From the NCBI GenBank assembly GCA_030021035.2, contig JARYZH020000050.1, forward strand, positions 1,797,834 through 1,861,833: 64,000 nucleotides of DNA, given 5' to 3'. This stretch comes from Notholithocarpus densiflorus (taxonomy: Eukaryota > Streptophyta > Magnoliopsida > Fagales > Fagaceae). The translations under genes and the position numbers were made by a program. Position 1 is the first letter of the stretch; each line of letters starts with the position of its first letter. Below are positions 1 through 13,959 of this stretch, one piece after another. The notes under the pieces were generated by a model, which was not told the origin of the DNA, ran no database searches, and saw nothing but the letters and a program-made list of their open reading frames with translations.

Positions 1-2503
1 ATCTACTTTAATTTAGAAAGAACTCTTTCCACACTTTTCTTTTTCTTTATTACTCTTAATCTTTTTAACATTATCAAATAATTAGAGGAACAATTAGTAA
101 AAAAAATGGTGACATGACCAATGATATGGCTCAATAGAAGCGTAATAACATTAAATGTTACTCTTCAACTTTTATATACTATATAGATTAGTGTCAACTA
201 TTTAATTTAATTTATTTTGTCAATTTAAACTCTTAGTGAGTTTCTATTAATTACGTTGATATAATTTTTACCCATTTATGGGTTCTCCATCTCATCTAGT
301 CATTGACTTTTAAAATGTCTAAACATAAGAGAATAGAGATTATTTGGTTTGAATTTTAAAAACTATTTCCCACTTAAAAACCAAATGAGGTGAGGCCTAG
401 ATAGAAAACTTATTTGGCTAATTGTTTTGTAAAAACGAATCATAAAAAACGCATCTCAAATTTATTGTAAAGATGCAAATTCTAACGACACCTTTTTGGT
501 GTTTTCAGCTTCAACTTTATGCTATGACAACTTTGTAATTATTGGATCTTTGCTCCGGAACCCATTAATACCATTTCTTTTTCTTTTCTTTCCTTTCCTT
601 CTTCATTTTCAGCCAACACTGTCTTCCTTCATTTGCCATTGTCGATTCTCTCCCTTCTCTTCAGTGTCGGCAGCACGCGCACACACGCTTAACTTGTAGG
701 TTCATGCCCAATTTGGAGTCTTGATGGGTTAATTTGTTGAAAGTGAAGTTTGGGTTGATGGGTTCAATCAATGTAGACAACACAACTGAGTTTTGATTCG
801 TGGGTTGGGGTGGGGGGAAAATCAGGAATAGAAACATAAATGCCAAATGAGTTTGTTTAGGGGAGAGACTAGAGAGCAATACAAAACAATTGTAATTCTC
901 AAAACACAGGTTTTTGTTGTTTTTAAAAATAATTATAAAAAAAAAAAAAAAAAAAAAACCAAACTGATTATTGTCATTTGTCATTTGCATCATAGTTCTT
1001 CTATGTGGCATGTCTATGCTACACACAGATTAATTAAAATTAAAATATCAAGTAAAGAAGTGATTTAAAAAAAAAAAATCATTGAAATTACAACAATATA
1101 TTTAATGAAAAAAATAAAAGAAATTACCTTAAGTTATAAGTTGGGAGATTATCTAGTAATACCAATTTTTTTGTCAATAAATGATTAAAATATTTAATGA
1201 AATTTATTATAAAATTTTTCAAAATTTTTGTAACAGAGTTTAAATTGAAATAGTAATTTGAATTTCTTTGAACTTTGATAATAAATTTCATCATGAGTAA
1301 AAATAACTTAATAATTTTGGTATACTTATAGTGCGAAGAGGATTATTTTATGAGTCAAGATAAAAAGTCTTAAATGTAAAAAATAAAGTGACAAAAGAAT
1401 TGTCCACTCGAAACATGGAGGAAAAAAAAAAAAAAAAAAAACAGAGTTTTGTACTCGCACAGTCACATGATTCACGTGGCATAAGGAGAAAACAAACAAA
1501 CAACAATAAAATTTGATACAACTGTAACATAAAATTTTGGTGGAAAAAAAAAAAGCCTTAAATTATATGATAGAAGCCAAAACTAAAAATTATGATAGAG
1601 GATAAAAAAATTAAAAATAATTTGAAATAAATAATGGAATTTTCCTTTAATTTTTTTCAAATTTTTTCAAATAAAATTTTAATTTAAATTCCCTGAGTTT
1701 TTTTGGTAATAGAGTTTTATTTAGGGTAAAATTGGGTTAATAATTTTAATGTTCTTATAGTATTTTTGGCAATAACTCTTTTAATTAGTCCATGATAAAA
1801 CGTTTTAAGTGTGTAAAATAAAAGGATAAAAAGATAATATACATGATATAATGAGAAAAAATAAAAGACATGTAAAGAAAAAAGAAAGCACATTCCCATG
1901 TGTATGTCACAAGTTTAATTTATTGTATAATATTTAATATTGAAATAATTTTAGTTTAGATAATGAAAATTGAGAAGACCTTGTAAAACATACTCGAGTT
2001 ATGATCATGATTTTAAAATAGACTTGACTGCCTTGTTCGACCAAGTTAATTATGATCATAGTTTTTTAGTCACACAGGTCTTGTTACACAATATTACTTG
2101 GACCATTTGAACCACAATTGAATCAGCCAGTTCACAAAATCACACACGGTTTAACATGGTTCACTAAATAATAAATATAGGACAGAAGATTTTTATTTGT
2201 GAAGTGATAAGAAAATATAAGTGATCCGTTAGAAAAAGTAAACTTTTTCTAATGGTACATGAAAACATGGCTTGGATATACAAAATGTGACTAGTCTAAT
2301 AATTCAAGAGCTGAATTTTGCTAGGGATAAAAGTTCAACCAAGACAAAGTTATTTGAATCCATTATTGATTTGTGGTTTCAAATGTCTTCCTAAACTCAA
2401 ATAGAAAAATAGAAACAATTCTGCTGGTTTTGAATAGTAAAAAACAGGTGGCCTTATATTTTGTGCCATAATTTTTCTACATAAAAATTGCATTTTGTTT
2501 GTA
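1..2503. other. AT-rich intergenic DNA, left flank of the P450 array
   Basis: I see no credible gene here. Short ORFs are low-complexity and lack family motifs. Several poly(A) or poly(T) runs occur (about 930-958 and 1420-1441). The stretch from about 460 to 840 recurs at about 5850-6130 and 13960-14270, so it belongs to the duplicated unit that carries the P450 gene. Positions about 181-303 resemble about 31410-31760, which suggests another remnant of the same flank further right. Confidence 0.6.
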
Positions 2504-4774
2504 CTATAAAGCCACAGGATTAGCTAGAAGGCAAAGAGGAACTTTTTTGTGCATTGAAAGACCAATTGCTTCTTCCATATCCAAATCTTGTCTTCTTATC
2601 CCATGAGGCAATTCCCAATCAAAACGATGCAAGAGATTTGCTAGTGCAAGCTCTATTATCAGGATTGCAAAGTTCATTCCAGGACAACCTCTACGACCAG
2701 CTCCAAATGGTAACAACTCGAAGTGCTGTCCTCTAAAATCGACTGAACTATCCAAGAATCTCTCAGGTTGGAACTCGTTTTGATTCTTCCAATACTTTGG
2801 GTCTGTTCCTATCGATTTTGCATTGACAAACACCCTTGTCTTGGCTGGAATATGGTAACCTTCAATGGTGCAAGCATCTGTTGTTTCCCTTGGAACTAGT
2901 AATGGGGCTGGTGGATGGAGTCTCAATCCCTCTTTTACAATGGATTTTAGGTACATGAGTTTAGAAAGGTGGTTTTCTTCAACCTTTGCTTTTCCCTTAA
3001 CAGCTTCTCTCACCTCAGTTTGTGCTCTTTGCATTACAGATGGATTCCTTATCAGCTCAGCCATTATCCAAGCTAGGATGGTAGAAGATGTGTCAGTGCC
3101 TGCAATGAACATGTCCTGTATTGTTTAACAATATTACAAACCCACACTGTTAAAAGATGCAATCATTTATTGAGATGATAAATTGTGATTAGTGCAATAT
3201 TACTTTTATTGGGACTACTACCACTAACATCTTTTTACTGTACATTATCAATCACAAATTACCATTTTAATATGTGAAAATATTTATAAAATTTATTGTG
3301 TTTTGGATTTTTTGAGTATGAAAGGTCTTACTTTATAACTTCCAAAGCCGATGGAAGGAATTTTTTTTTTTTTTTTCTTCTAAGAAGAAAAGCGGATAGA
3401 AATTTATAAAGTAACATGTCGTGTTGCCCAAAAATACTAAATTTCTTATATACTTTATGGCTACTAAGGATGGCAAAAGTTTATACAGTAACATGTACAA
3501 TAAAATGTCATATATTGCTCTACAATTGCAAACTTTCTTTTTGGTTTCCAAGGCTGGCAAAAATTCATAAAGTAACATGCATGTTATAATATAACATGTG
3601 TATTGCTGCCCATGAATAACAAAATTTACACTTTCTGGCTTCAAAGGTGCAAAAGTTTATAAAGTAATATAATTAAATGAGATATCACCCGTCTATTAGG
3701 TGGGATAATATCTCTCCAAGCCTTAGGGCTTTAGATGAAGATGGTGAATTTAAATTCTAGATATCTCGATTGAAAATATTAAAAGATGTCAATTTAGTTA
3801 CAAACTCTTGGCATGTTTCATACTTTTGGAAAATAATAGGATGCATAAACAAAGTAAAAGGAGCATACCGTGAGAACACCCTTGATATGGTCACTACTAA
3901 GGGCAATAGCTTGGTTTGAATCTTTCTGAACTCGAAGCAATACATCAACAAGATCTTCATGCTCAGGTTCAGGCCTTCTGGGATCAAGGTGCTCCTCAAT
4001 GACTTTCTCATATATCTCATCCAATTCTCTAAAATTCTTTTCCAGCCTAGTTTCAAGGCCATTAAACTTGCTGAGCCACCATCCCATCCATGGAAAGAAG
4101 TCTGCTATGCAAAGCCCTCCCAATAAGTCCTGTGTATCATTAAGAATCCCATGAAATCTACTCTTGCTTTTATCTTCTCCGCTATCATACTTCTTACCAA
4201 AAGCCACACGACACACAATGTTATTTGCTAGCAAAAGTGTTAATTCACTTAAATTAACCGGACCTGACGAAACAGCTATGGAATCAAGCATAAGTGCAAC
4301 CTCTTCATCCCTCACAGCCTGGAAACTTTGGACCCTCTTTGCACTAAGTAGCTCCAAGATGACAATTTTTCTGACCTCCCTCCAGTACTCACCATAGGGA
4401 GCAAATGACACAGCAGAGAGATTGTAACTAAGCTTCTTTGCAGCATATAGTACAGGCCTGCCTGAAAAAACAAGATCATGGGTTTTGAAAATCTCTCTTG
4501 CTATATCAGCTGAGGAGATTACTAAAGTGGGGATTGAGCCTAGTTGCAAGAACATGAGGGGTCCATGTTCATCAGAAAGGTGTTGAAATGATCGATGTGG
4601 TAAGCCACGAAGTTGGTGGAGGTTGCCAATTAGAGGCAACTTACTAGGACCAGGAGGGAGCTTCTTTGATTGAACAAGCTTCTTCCTTTGTTTGTTCAGT
4701 AACAAAAACAAAATGGGTGCAAGAAAAGCAAAGAAAATGTAATAGCTTTGGAACAAGGAAGAGGAGGCACCCAT
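2504..4774 (-). CDS. Cytochrome P450, CYP71 family, intact two-exon gene
   Basis: This is a haem-thiolate monooxygenase, probably ER-anchored and acting in specialised metabolism; the substrate cannot be told from sequence. Exon 1 is 3869-4774 and exon 2 is 2504-3115, joined in phase 0 through a GTATGC donor at 3868 and an ACAG acceptor ending at 3116, giving 505 aa. The start at 4774 is the ATG just before the hydrophobic anchor (MGASSSLFQSYYIFFAFL). The hinge KKLPPGPSKLPLIGNLHQL follows. Also visible are the I-helix AGTDTSS (about 307-313), the K-helix EGLR (364-367), PERF (419-422) and the haem loop FGAGRRGCPG with Cys446. Length and single intron position are normal for the CYP71 clan. 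It resembles CYP71D/CYP71BE types, but the subfamily is uncertain. Two pseudogene copies lie to the right. Confidence 0.93.
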
Positions 4775-4849
4775 GTCCACATGAATGTAACAATATGGTC
4801 CCATTGAAACTACATATATAGAACAACATAGCAAGATGTGGACAATTCA

Positions 4850-5123
4850 GGTCCGTTTGGATTGAACTTATTTTTATTGAAACTGAAAACTGAAAACACT
4901 GTAGCAAAATAATTTTTAAACGTGTGAATAGTGCCATGAGACCCATTTTTAATATTTTTAAATGTGTGAATAGTGCTGCTATAGTGCATGAACAGTGATT
5001 TTTGTCTCTGCACAGTAAATTCATGTGATTTTACTGTTCATGTGCTGAAAAAAAAAAAAAAAAAAAAAAAAAAACCCAAAACGCTGAACGCAAACGCGCA
5101 AAACGCGCAATCCAAACAAGTAC
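4850..5123. mobile_element. MITE upstream of the intact P450, with an empty site in unit B
   Basis: The element begins GGTCCGTTTGGATTG and ends CAATCCAAACAAGTAC, an imperfect terminal inverted repeat, and is flanked by TTCA at 4846-4849 and 5124-5127. The duplicate unit B reads straight through the same site (about 12115-12130) with a single TTCA, so the insertion came after the duplication. It contains poly(A) and no ORF. It sits about 75 bp upstream of the P450 start codon. Confidence 0.8.
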
Positions 5124-5127
5124 TTCA

Positions 5128-5844
5128 TATATAATGTAATCACTAATCATTGAAACTTGCCGTATTGGATAGGGAATTCTCTTCTTTCACTAATCCTGGA
5201 TAAGGAATCAAGCATTGAGGTCCTAATCCAATTAGGGGGACATAGATTTCAAGCCTGGACCTTCCCTAAATGCAGAGGGAGGTATACGTTCCAGCTAAGA
5301 TGTTCGGCAAAACTCGGATTTGACTTGTCCATTAGTATTTTATAAGGATGTGGAGTCGTGTATTGTCGATTCAAAGACAAGCAAACAAGTGGACGAAATC
5401 GAAGTTCATGTTTTCTTTTCATTAATTTTTATCTATGGTTGAGAGTGGTCGGAGTAGCATGTTAAACTCAAAGAATTCATATTTTCTTTTGGTATTGTAT
5501 TTGGATGTGCTTTACTTTTGTTTAAAGCATTATAAAAACTTGATAAAAATTAAGAAAAAATTTTCACCTTTAAAATTTTTTAAAGAGTGTGAGGCCAGAT
5601 TAGCATTAACTCAAAAGGCCAGTAGCACCAAATGCACTTAAAATATTTTTATTAGATATGAATTTTAATAAATTCTCAATTGAATTTTATATTTTTAAAT
5701 GTTACAAAATTCAAAATATCGAATCGATATGTCGTCAATCAGTGCTAATTTTTAAGTTTTATAATTAAATTATCACGTAAAAATAAGTTTATGAGATCGA
5801 TGTGACAGATTCCATAAGGTGTTTATATAGCTATAAGTTGATAT
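5128..5844. other. Upstream flank of unit A and spacer to unit B
   Basis: No gene is supported. About 5150-5540 matches about 12890-13500 in unit B. About 5640-5850 resembles about 13610-13975 and, more weakly, the MITE near 23770-24150, so it probably includes an old copy of that MITE family. Confidence 0.55.
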
Positions 5845-7169
5845 ATCTCAAATTTATTGTGCAGATAAAATTCTAAGAAGTAAGAACATCTTTTTGGTGT
5901 TTCAGCTTCAACTTTATGTTATGACAATTTGTGGTGTGGATCTTTGTATTATCTCTTTTCTTTTCTTGTTCTTCATTTGAAAACAGTACTGTTTCTTCAT
6001 TTGTCATTATCGATTGTTCCTCTCTTCACTTTCAACGAACACACATAACTTGTGGGTTAATGCCAATTGGACTCTTGATGGGTTAATTTGAAGAAAGTGA
6101 AGTTTGGGATGATGAATGATGCGTTCCATACAGACAACACACAGCATACTCACTCACAAAACCACTCCGTACCAAATCTTCAATGCAAGGTTATGGTTCC
6201 TCTCTCTCTCTCTCTCTATTTTATTTTTATATTTTTGTAAGAAATGGGTGTGGGCTTCAAGGAATTGACATGAATGGCTTCAATTCTACACGATAATGAG
6301 GAAAGCATGATCGTAAACCTTTATACGAAAACATTTTGTACATTTGTATAATAGCATCATAGTTTCTTCTAAGAAGTTTATATATATATACTAATGCAGC
6401 ACTAGCATATGCAACTATGCACAGATTAATTAAAATTAAAATATCAAGTAAAAGTGATTTAACCAAATCATTGAAATGACAATAAAAAATATTTAATTAA
6501 AAAATTAAAGAAATTACCTTAGGATTGGAGATTCTTTTAGTAATACCAAAGTTTTTGTCATCAATAGATGATTAAAATAATTATTTAAATTTATTGTAAG
6601 TGTTTTCAAAAAAAATTATAACAGAGTTTAAATTGAACTAGTAATTTGAATTTCTTTGAACTTTAAATATTAATAATTTCGATATACTTTAGCCAGTGTA
6701 ACGAGATTATTTTATGAGTCAAGATAAAAGCCTTCAATGTAAAATAAAGCGAAAATAATTTTCCATGAGCCAAGGAAGAATAATGTATTCACATGGCATA
6801 AGGAAAAAAGCACGTGTGTGTGTATATATAGAGAGAGAGAGAGAGAGAGCCATCAAAACTATAAGAAGAGCACACTCCCCATATGTATGTCACAATTTTT
6901 ATTGTATAATATTTAATATTGACCTTATTTCAGTTTAGCAAATGAAAATTATGAAGACCTTGTAAAACATATTTGAGGTATGACCATATATAGTTTTAAA
7001 AACAGACCTAACCGTTCGGTTTTGACCAAGTTAACTGGGAACCGAATTCAAAGACTAGTTTTTGTCATAGACCTAACTATTTGGTTTGACCAGTTAACTA
7101 GGAACCAATTGAAAGACTGGTTTTTAGTCACACAGAACTTGCTATTCACACAATATTATTGGTGCCTTT

Positions 7170-10100
7170 TTATTTTGTGCCTAATTTTTGACATAAGATT
7201 GCATTTTGTTTTACTAAGAAAGCCACAGGATTAGCTACAAGGCAAAGTGGAACTTTTTTGTGTACCGTAAGACCGATTGCTTCTTCCATATCTAAATCTT
7301 GTCTTCTTATCCCATCAGGCAGTTCCCAATCAAAACGATGCAAGAGATTTGCTAGTGCAAGCTCTGTAAAGGACTCCAAAGTTCATTTTCCAGGACAACC
7401 TCTACGACCATATCCAAATGTTAAAATCTCCAAAAGTGTTGCCCCTCTAAAATCAGCTAAGCAATCCAGAAGTCGCTCAGGTTGGAACTCATTTGGATTC
7501 TTCCAATACTTAGGATCTGTTCTATTGATTTTGCATTGACAAACACTCTTGTCTTCGCTGGAATATGGTACCCTTCAATCATGTACAACTATCTATTGTT
7601 TCTCTTGGAATTAATGGGACTGATGGATGATCTCAATCCCTCCTTTACAATGGATTTTGGGCACACGAGTTTGGGAAGGTGGTTCTTCCACCTTTGCTTT
7701 TCCCTTTATAACTTCTCTCACCTCAGCTTGTGCTCTTTGCATTATAAATGGATTCCTTATCAGCTCAGCCATTATCCAAACTAGGGTGGCTGAAGATGTC
7801 TCGGTGCCTGCAAGGAACATGTCTGTGTCAAAAATTACAAACCAACACGGATAAAAGACACAACAATTTCCTGATTTATTGAAGTGATAGATGAAGTATA
7901 ATATTACTTTCAATGAGACCACCACTAAAATTGCTTTATTGTACATTTATCAATTACAAACTACCATTTTACTCAAAAAATAAAAATTCACAAGCTACCA
8001 TTTTAACATGTGAAAATGGTTATAAAACTGTTTTGTCTTTGGATTTATTGATTATTAAATTTCTGACTTTATGACTTAGACGGGTAGAATTTTATAAAGT
8101 AACATGTCTTGTATTGCCCAAAAATACTAAATTTGCTATATACTTTATGGCTACTAAGGATGTAAAAGTTTATATAGTACGATATAAAATTAAATTAATG
8201 TCACGGATTGCCCTAGAATTGCAAATTTTCTTAATGGTTTCTACCAAGGCTGGCAAAAATTTATAAGAGAAGTAACATGCATATTATATAATATAACATG
8301 TAGCCATGACTAAAATATAATTCTTAAGGCTAAAACGTAGTATTTAATGTTCTTATCTTTAGCATTAAATGCATCCAACATCAGTAAATCATTTTTTTAT
8401 TTCCAATTATTCTTATATATTTTTAAAACATTTTCTCATTTAAGGTGACTTAAAACTGCATTATTTAAAATTAAAATATCTTTTAATCATTATTTTATTA
8501 TTAATTTTCCAAAACTCTCCTCCCTTTACCTCTTACATACTCCCCACTACTTTCTACCTTAATATCATTCTTTCTCTACATTTTATGCTATATTTATTTT
8601 GACTCTTCTTATTCTCAACATCTTACTATAAATTTGACATTTTCTTTTTCATTCTATGCATAGTTTTCTCACACAAAAAAATGTTACTTCTCTCTCTCTC
8701 TCTCTCTCAATTTGTTTTTCATTTTTGTTTTATTTTTCTATTTTTATTGCATCAATTCTTTAGGTTGATGAATTTTTGTGTTAATTAAATTCTACTTTGA
8801 GTTGATGCAATTTAGTTTGTGTTTTAAGTTGTTATCTTTTATATTCTCTTTGATTAAATATTATCCTACTTCATTATACATATAGTATATAATAATATAA
8901 TGTTATTATATTATATAGAATGACTTGGATAATTTGATGTTTATTACTATATATTTTATTTTTACTCTTTTTCCTCTCATGTTACATAAGAATATTATCA
9001 TGTTACATATAATATTATTATATTTTATTTTTTCAATCACATTCTCCATACTATTAAATTATGCTGGCACAAATCAAGAAAATTGCTAGATACAAGCACC
9101 TTTCTTTACCATACATTGGAATCGATATATTTGTGTGATAAGATTCATATAATTTATAATTTAGATAGCACCCCATGAATGTGTTTAGGCCCATAGATTA
9201 AGCTTAATTTGTAGACATAAAAAGGCTAATGAGAATGAACTTTTGAATCAAGTCTAAAATATAGTCCCTCAAAAAAAAAAATAGTCTAAAAAATATAAAC
9301 TACTATATATCATTTTAGATAAAAACTTTTATCATAGATACATTAATATTTTTTGCCACAAATTTAAATCACGCCAAACTTAATAATTTTATATTATGTG
9401 TTGAAGTATCATCTCAATTTCTTCTTCTTCTTCTTCTCAAAATATTATATATCATCTTTAAATGATGCCAACAATATTGATCTTGCTTGTGGGAAAAGTT
9501 ACATAAAATATTGAGAAAAAATGTTATATATTACAATCTACTAAAAATGTTTTTAAATATTTAAACCTTTCTATTTTCATGTCGATGTGTTTTATAACTA
9601 CCACATGTGTTAGCAAGTCTTAATATTTTTAAGTTGTTTTGGCAAAAAAAAAAAAAAAAAAGGTTGTCACAAAGAGGAGTTCATGTAAAGTTTTTGCATA
9701 CTAAAATATCGTTTGTAAGGCCACCAAGCTTGATAATTTGCAGCGATGGAGCAGCTCATGACAATATTTGCGTAGTTATATAGTTAGGCTAAAGCAATTG
9801 TGTATACTTTTAGTCTTAAAAAAAACATGCATCTACAAGTGGTTAAGCGTTCATCTTGGAGTAGTTTTCAGCTTTTAAATATAATTTTACCTTTACATAT
9901 TCATCTATTTTAATTAAAAAAAAATTTTCAAAAAAAAAAAAAAACTTTAATTTAGATATTTATAAGTAAACAATGAAATAATGGTTCATGAATAATCAAA
10001 AAAAAATTATCTATATATATATATATTTATCTAACTTTGCATTTATATATTCATCTACTTTAATTTAGATGTTTATAACTTAATAATGAAATCTATAAAC

Positions 10101-12048
10101 AAGGTAATTAAAACAATCATATTTGTACAATTCAAAAAGTCACAAATTTTTTTAAAAAGGCCTTTTACTTTTCCTTGGAATTATTTTTAAATTTTTTTAT
10201 AAAACCTTTGACATACCACTAATCTAACCACTTCATACATAAAAAACTTTAAGGCTCATTATTAATTCCGTTAATATATTATGGATATCTTAATTGATTG
10301 AGACCAAACTAGATAAATGACTTTCATATTTCCTTAAATTTAGAAGGAAAAAAAAAACCTTTGACATACCACTAACGTAACTACATCTATAACTATTTAA
10401 GTCATCTATGATATCTAGTTCTTATTAATAACCATAAATTTACAACTAGCAAAGGAACATACAAAGTAATAAAGAATAAATGAAGGAAGAAAAAAAAATG
10501 AAATCAAATGTCAATTAATAAGCATTATCTTAGAAAATAAAAATGTGGTTAAGAGGAGTAAGAAATAAAATAGAGATAGCTATACGAGAGCGTTACAGCA
10601 CATAATCTTGATAAAATCAGCAATTAAATATAATAATATAAAATTTAAACTTAAAATAATCAAACTCTAACTAGGGAAATTATATATATATATATATACA
10701 CACACACACATATAATCATAATCTTCGTACATTATGACTTTTAAAAAATTTAATGAATAGTTCTACTTTCTTATTTAATATATGTTATGCAAAATCGTGT
10801 AGATAAATATATGATAGCGGTAAAAGATGTTTATAGACAAGATTATATGAAAAATATGATAAATTTTTATTTTAAGCTGCTTTATAAGGTTTAGGTTAAA
10901 ATAGTATTTTATGTAAGTATCGCGTGCAACCAGCATGAAGTCTGCTGGTAATAAAATAATAATTAAATAAGATATCATCCATCTATAAGGCGGAACGATA
11001 CTAAATCTTAAAATGAGAATGAATGATTTAAACTCTGGATATATTGATTGAAAACACATTAATTTAACTATAAGTTCTTGCACATGCCTCATACTTTTGG
11101 AAAAGAATAGGATGCATAAACAAAGTAAAAGGAGCATACCGAGAGAACACCCTTGATATGGTCACTACCAAGGGCAATAGCTTGGTTTGAATCCCTCTGA
11201 ACTCGAAGCAGTACATCAACAAGATCTTCACGCTCAGGTTCAGGCCTTCTGGGATCAAGGTGCTCCGCAATGACTTCCTCATATGACCCATCCAATTCTC
11301 TAAAATTCTTCTTTCCAACCTAGTTTTCAAAAACCATTAAACTTGTTGAAACCACCCATCCATGGAAAAGTCTGCTATGTAAAACCCTCCCAATAATTCT
11401 TGTGTTTCACGAAGAGTCTCATGCAATCTACTCTTCTTGCTTTTATCTTCTCCGTAATCATACTTCTTACCGAAAGCCACACGACACACAATATTATTTG
11501 CTAGCGAGAGTGTCAATTCACTTAAATTAACCGAACCTGACGAAGCAGCAATGGAATCAAGCATAAGTGCAACCTCTTCATCCCTCACGGCCTGGAAACT
11601 TTGGACCCTCTTTGCACTAAAGAGCTCAAGATTACAATTTTTCTAACCTCCCTCCAGTACTCACCATAGGGAGCAAATGACACAGTAGAGAGATTATAAC
11701 TAATCTTCTTTGTAGCATATAGTACAGGCCTTCCTGAAAAACAAGATCATGGAGTTTTGAAAATCTCTCTTGCTATATCAGCTGAGGAGATTACTAAAGT
11801 GGGGATTGAGCCTAGTTGCAAGAACATGAGGGGTCCATGTTTATCAGAAAGGTGTTGAAGTGATCGATGTGAGTAAGCCACAGAAGTTGATGGAGGTTAG
11901 CAATTAGAGGCAACTTACTAGGACCAGGAGGGCTTCTTTGATTGAACAAAGCTTCTTCCTTTGTTTGATCAGTAACAAAAAGCAAAATGGGTGCAAGAAA
12001 AGCAAAGAAAATGTAATAGCTTTGGAACAAGGAAGAGGAGGCACCCAT
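7170..12048 (-). pseudogene. CYP71-family P450 pseudogene, second copy
   Basis: Exon 1 remnants (11140-12048) and exon 2 remnants (about 7210-7822) align with the intact P450 at 2504-4774. The start codon at 12048 survives, and so does the exon 1 donor (GTATGC at 11139). Exon 1 has several small indels that split it into different frames. The exon 2 acceptor has lost one G (CACAG then ACATG), shifting the frame. The haem loop still reads GRRGCPG but then meets a frame break. The original stop is altered, so the last frame runs on past VANPVAF. The intron holds an insertion of about 2.6 kb. A functional P450 cannot be made from this copy. Confidence 0.9.
8300..10950. mobile_element. AT-rich insertion inside the intron of the second P450 copy
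   Basis: The intron of the intact gene is 753 bp, but here unit B departs from unit A near 8300 and returns near 10950 (at TTAAATAAGATATCATCC). The extra DNA is very AT-rich and has no convincing ORF, only simple runs such as a TA/CA tract at about 10682-10710. I could not define inverted or direct terminal repeats, so its class is unknown. It may be several nested small elements. Confidence 0.5.
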
Positions 12049-12146
12049 GTCTACATGAATGTAATAATATAGTCCCATTGAAACTACATATATAGAACAA
12101 CATAGCAAGATGTGGGCAATTCATATATAATGTAATCACCTAATCA

Positions 12147-12449
12147 TGGTTCTGATGGTGTATTTGTTTGAAAGTGAAATAGGGTAGATGGAAAAGCTTT
12201 GGAGAGAAAATAGGAAAGAAAATTTTTTGGAGTATGTTTGGTTAGTGGAAATGAAGGAAAATAAATAGTAGGGTCGAGTGTTTTACTAGAACAGCCAGTT
12301 TCTACCAGCCATGGAAGAGAGAAAGCGAAGGAAAAATGAAATTCTTGCAATAGGCAATCTTGTATCTTGACTGCATGAAACCCGTCTGTACGTTGCTCTT
12401 CACTTTTTTTTTCCTTCCTCCACGTTGCCTCCTCTTCTTCTTCTTCTTC

Positions 12450-12483
<34 letters not shown>

Positions 12484-12889
12484 GGACATTACCTCTTTCT
12501 TCTTCTTTTTCTTCTTTTTTTTTCTTTTGATTTATGGGCAGGCATCAGTGTAGGCTGCTCTTTTCTTTCTTTTTCTTTTGCTTTCTTTTGTGTGTTTTTG
12601 TTTTTGTTTTTGTTTTCGTTTAGATGTGATTTTTTTGGACGTAATTTTTATTTTTAATAAATATATGTGATTGTTTTTTTTTGGTTGTTTGTCATTTTTG
12701 GTTTTAATTGGCGTATTTTTATGATGGTATAGAATAAATTTATCTGTTCATTTTTAAATCCCATCTACTTTTTGTTCACCAATACAAGCAAAAAAGCAAA
12801 AATTAAAATTTTTATTCTCCATTTTTATCACTCTCGCAATTTTATATTCTATCACTTTCACTCCTCAACCCTACGAACCTAAAACTTGC
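12147..12889. mobile_element. Insertion upstream of the second P450 copy
   Basis: Unit A runs from AATCATTGAAACTTGCCG without interruption near 5145, whereas unit B has about 740 extra bases at the same place. The insert begins near GGTTCTGATGG and ends near CTACGAACC, a short possible inverted repeat. A pyrimidine-rich tract lies at about 12400-12600. No clear target duplication was seen, so the exact ends are uncertain. Confidence 0.5.
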
Positions 12890-13229
12890 TGTATTGGATA
12901 ATGGTCTCTTCTTTCACTTTATGTTGAGGTCCTAATCCAATTAAGGGACATAGATTTCAAGCCTGGAACCTAAAAGCTAAAAGGGAGGTATACGTTCCAG
13001 CTAACACGTCGGCAGAACTCGGATTTGACTTGTCCATTAGTATTTTATAAGGATGTGGAGCCATGTGTATTGTCGATTCAAAGAGATCTTTTTTTTTTTT
13101 TTTTTGCTTTTTTTATACGAAAAGAGATCTTATCCTAACTCCGGTTCTTTCTTTTGTGACTCTGACAATATGGGAGTGAAAGGTATTCACTTCGAGATGT
13201 TTCTTTGTAATAAAGTGACTGAAAGGTGG

Positions 13230-13390
13230 TGGGATTTTTTTTTCTTGATGAATGAATAATTTTATTCAAGAAGAAAGCACCTACAAAACAACAAGGCACC
13301 CAGCCTCCCTCTTGATAACCTTAACAAAACAGGATGGGCTGTTACCAATGTCAAAAGAACCAAAAAAACTAGTCATCAAACTCCATTTAT
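13230..13390 (-). mobile_element. Probable 3' tail of a LINE
   Basis: Read on the minus strand, this ends in a stretch resembling ATAAAATTATTCATTCATC followed by a poly(A)-like run, like the tail of the LINE at 24367. It is absent from unit A at the same place. No protein domain can be read in so short a piece. Confidence 0.35.
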
Positions 13391-13959
13391 CTATGGTTGA
13401 GAGTGGTCGGAGTAGCATTTTAAACTCAAAAAAATTCATATTTTCTTTTGGTATTATATTTGGATGTGCTTTACTTTTGTTTAAAGCATTATTATAAAAA
13501 AACTGATAAAAAAAATGAAGAGAATTTCTGCTTTTGTTTAAATTTTTTTTTAAATTAATCGAGACTGTTAACATTAACTCAAAAGGCAATGCTTGCCATC
13601 ACTAACTTCTAATTTTTTTATTTTTATTGTGGATGTGAATTTTTAATAAATTCGCTGGATTTTTTTTTATATATATAACATCTTTCAAAATTTTCAGAAT
13701 ATCAAATCAGCGTGTCGTGAATCAAATCTTTAATTTTTAAGTTTTCGTAATCTAAAATTATATATTAAATAAGTTTATGAATCAAATAGTAAATTACATC
13801 CAATTAATATGAAGTTTGATATGTGTGTTAACAGCATAAAAGCACGTAATTCAACGGTAGTTTCAAAAATATATAGTCATATTAATTTTTTTACTTGAAT
13901 TATAAGCGCTGTAGTGCAATAGGTACATAGTCCAATTTATCTATTTTAAAAATCTTATC

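Larger units (their letters stand above)
460..5640. repeat. Tandem segmental duplication, unit A (carries the intact P450)
   Basis: A sequence around 470-560 with the phrase CTTTTTGGTGTTTTCAGC starts similar blocks at about 5850 and 13965. The block continues through the P450 gene to its upstream flank, which contains GGTCGGAGTAGCATGTTAAA near 5450 and its counterpart near 13405. The boundaries are approximate because the copies carry different insertions and I aligned them by eye. Unit A is the only copy with an intact P450. Confidence 0.75.
5845..13600. repeat. Tandem segmental duplication, unit B (carries a P450 pseudogene)
   Basis: This block repeats unit A in the same order and orientation: left flank, P450 exon 2, intron, exon 1, then upstream flank. 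It is longer because of an insertion of about 2.6 kb in the intron (about 8300-10950), one of about 0.74 kb upstream (about 12147-12889) and one of about 0.3 kb at about 13085-13390. Boundaries are estimated by eye. Confidence 0.75.

Noticed and set aside
661..1068. ORFs on both strands rich in Phe and Lys
   Set aside because: They run through poly(A)/poly(T) tracts, have no family motif and no conserved counterpart in the duplicated units.
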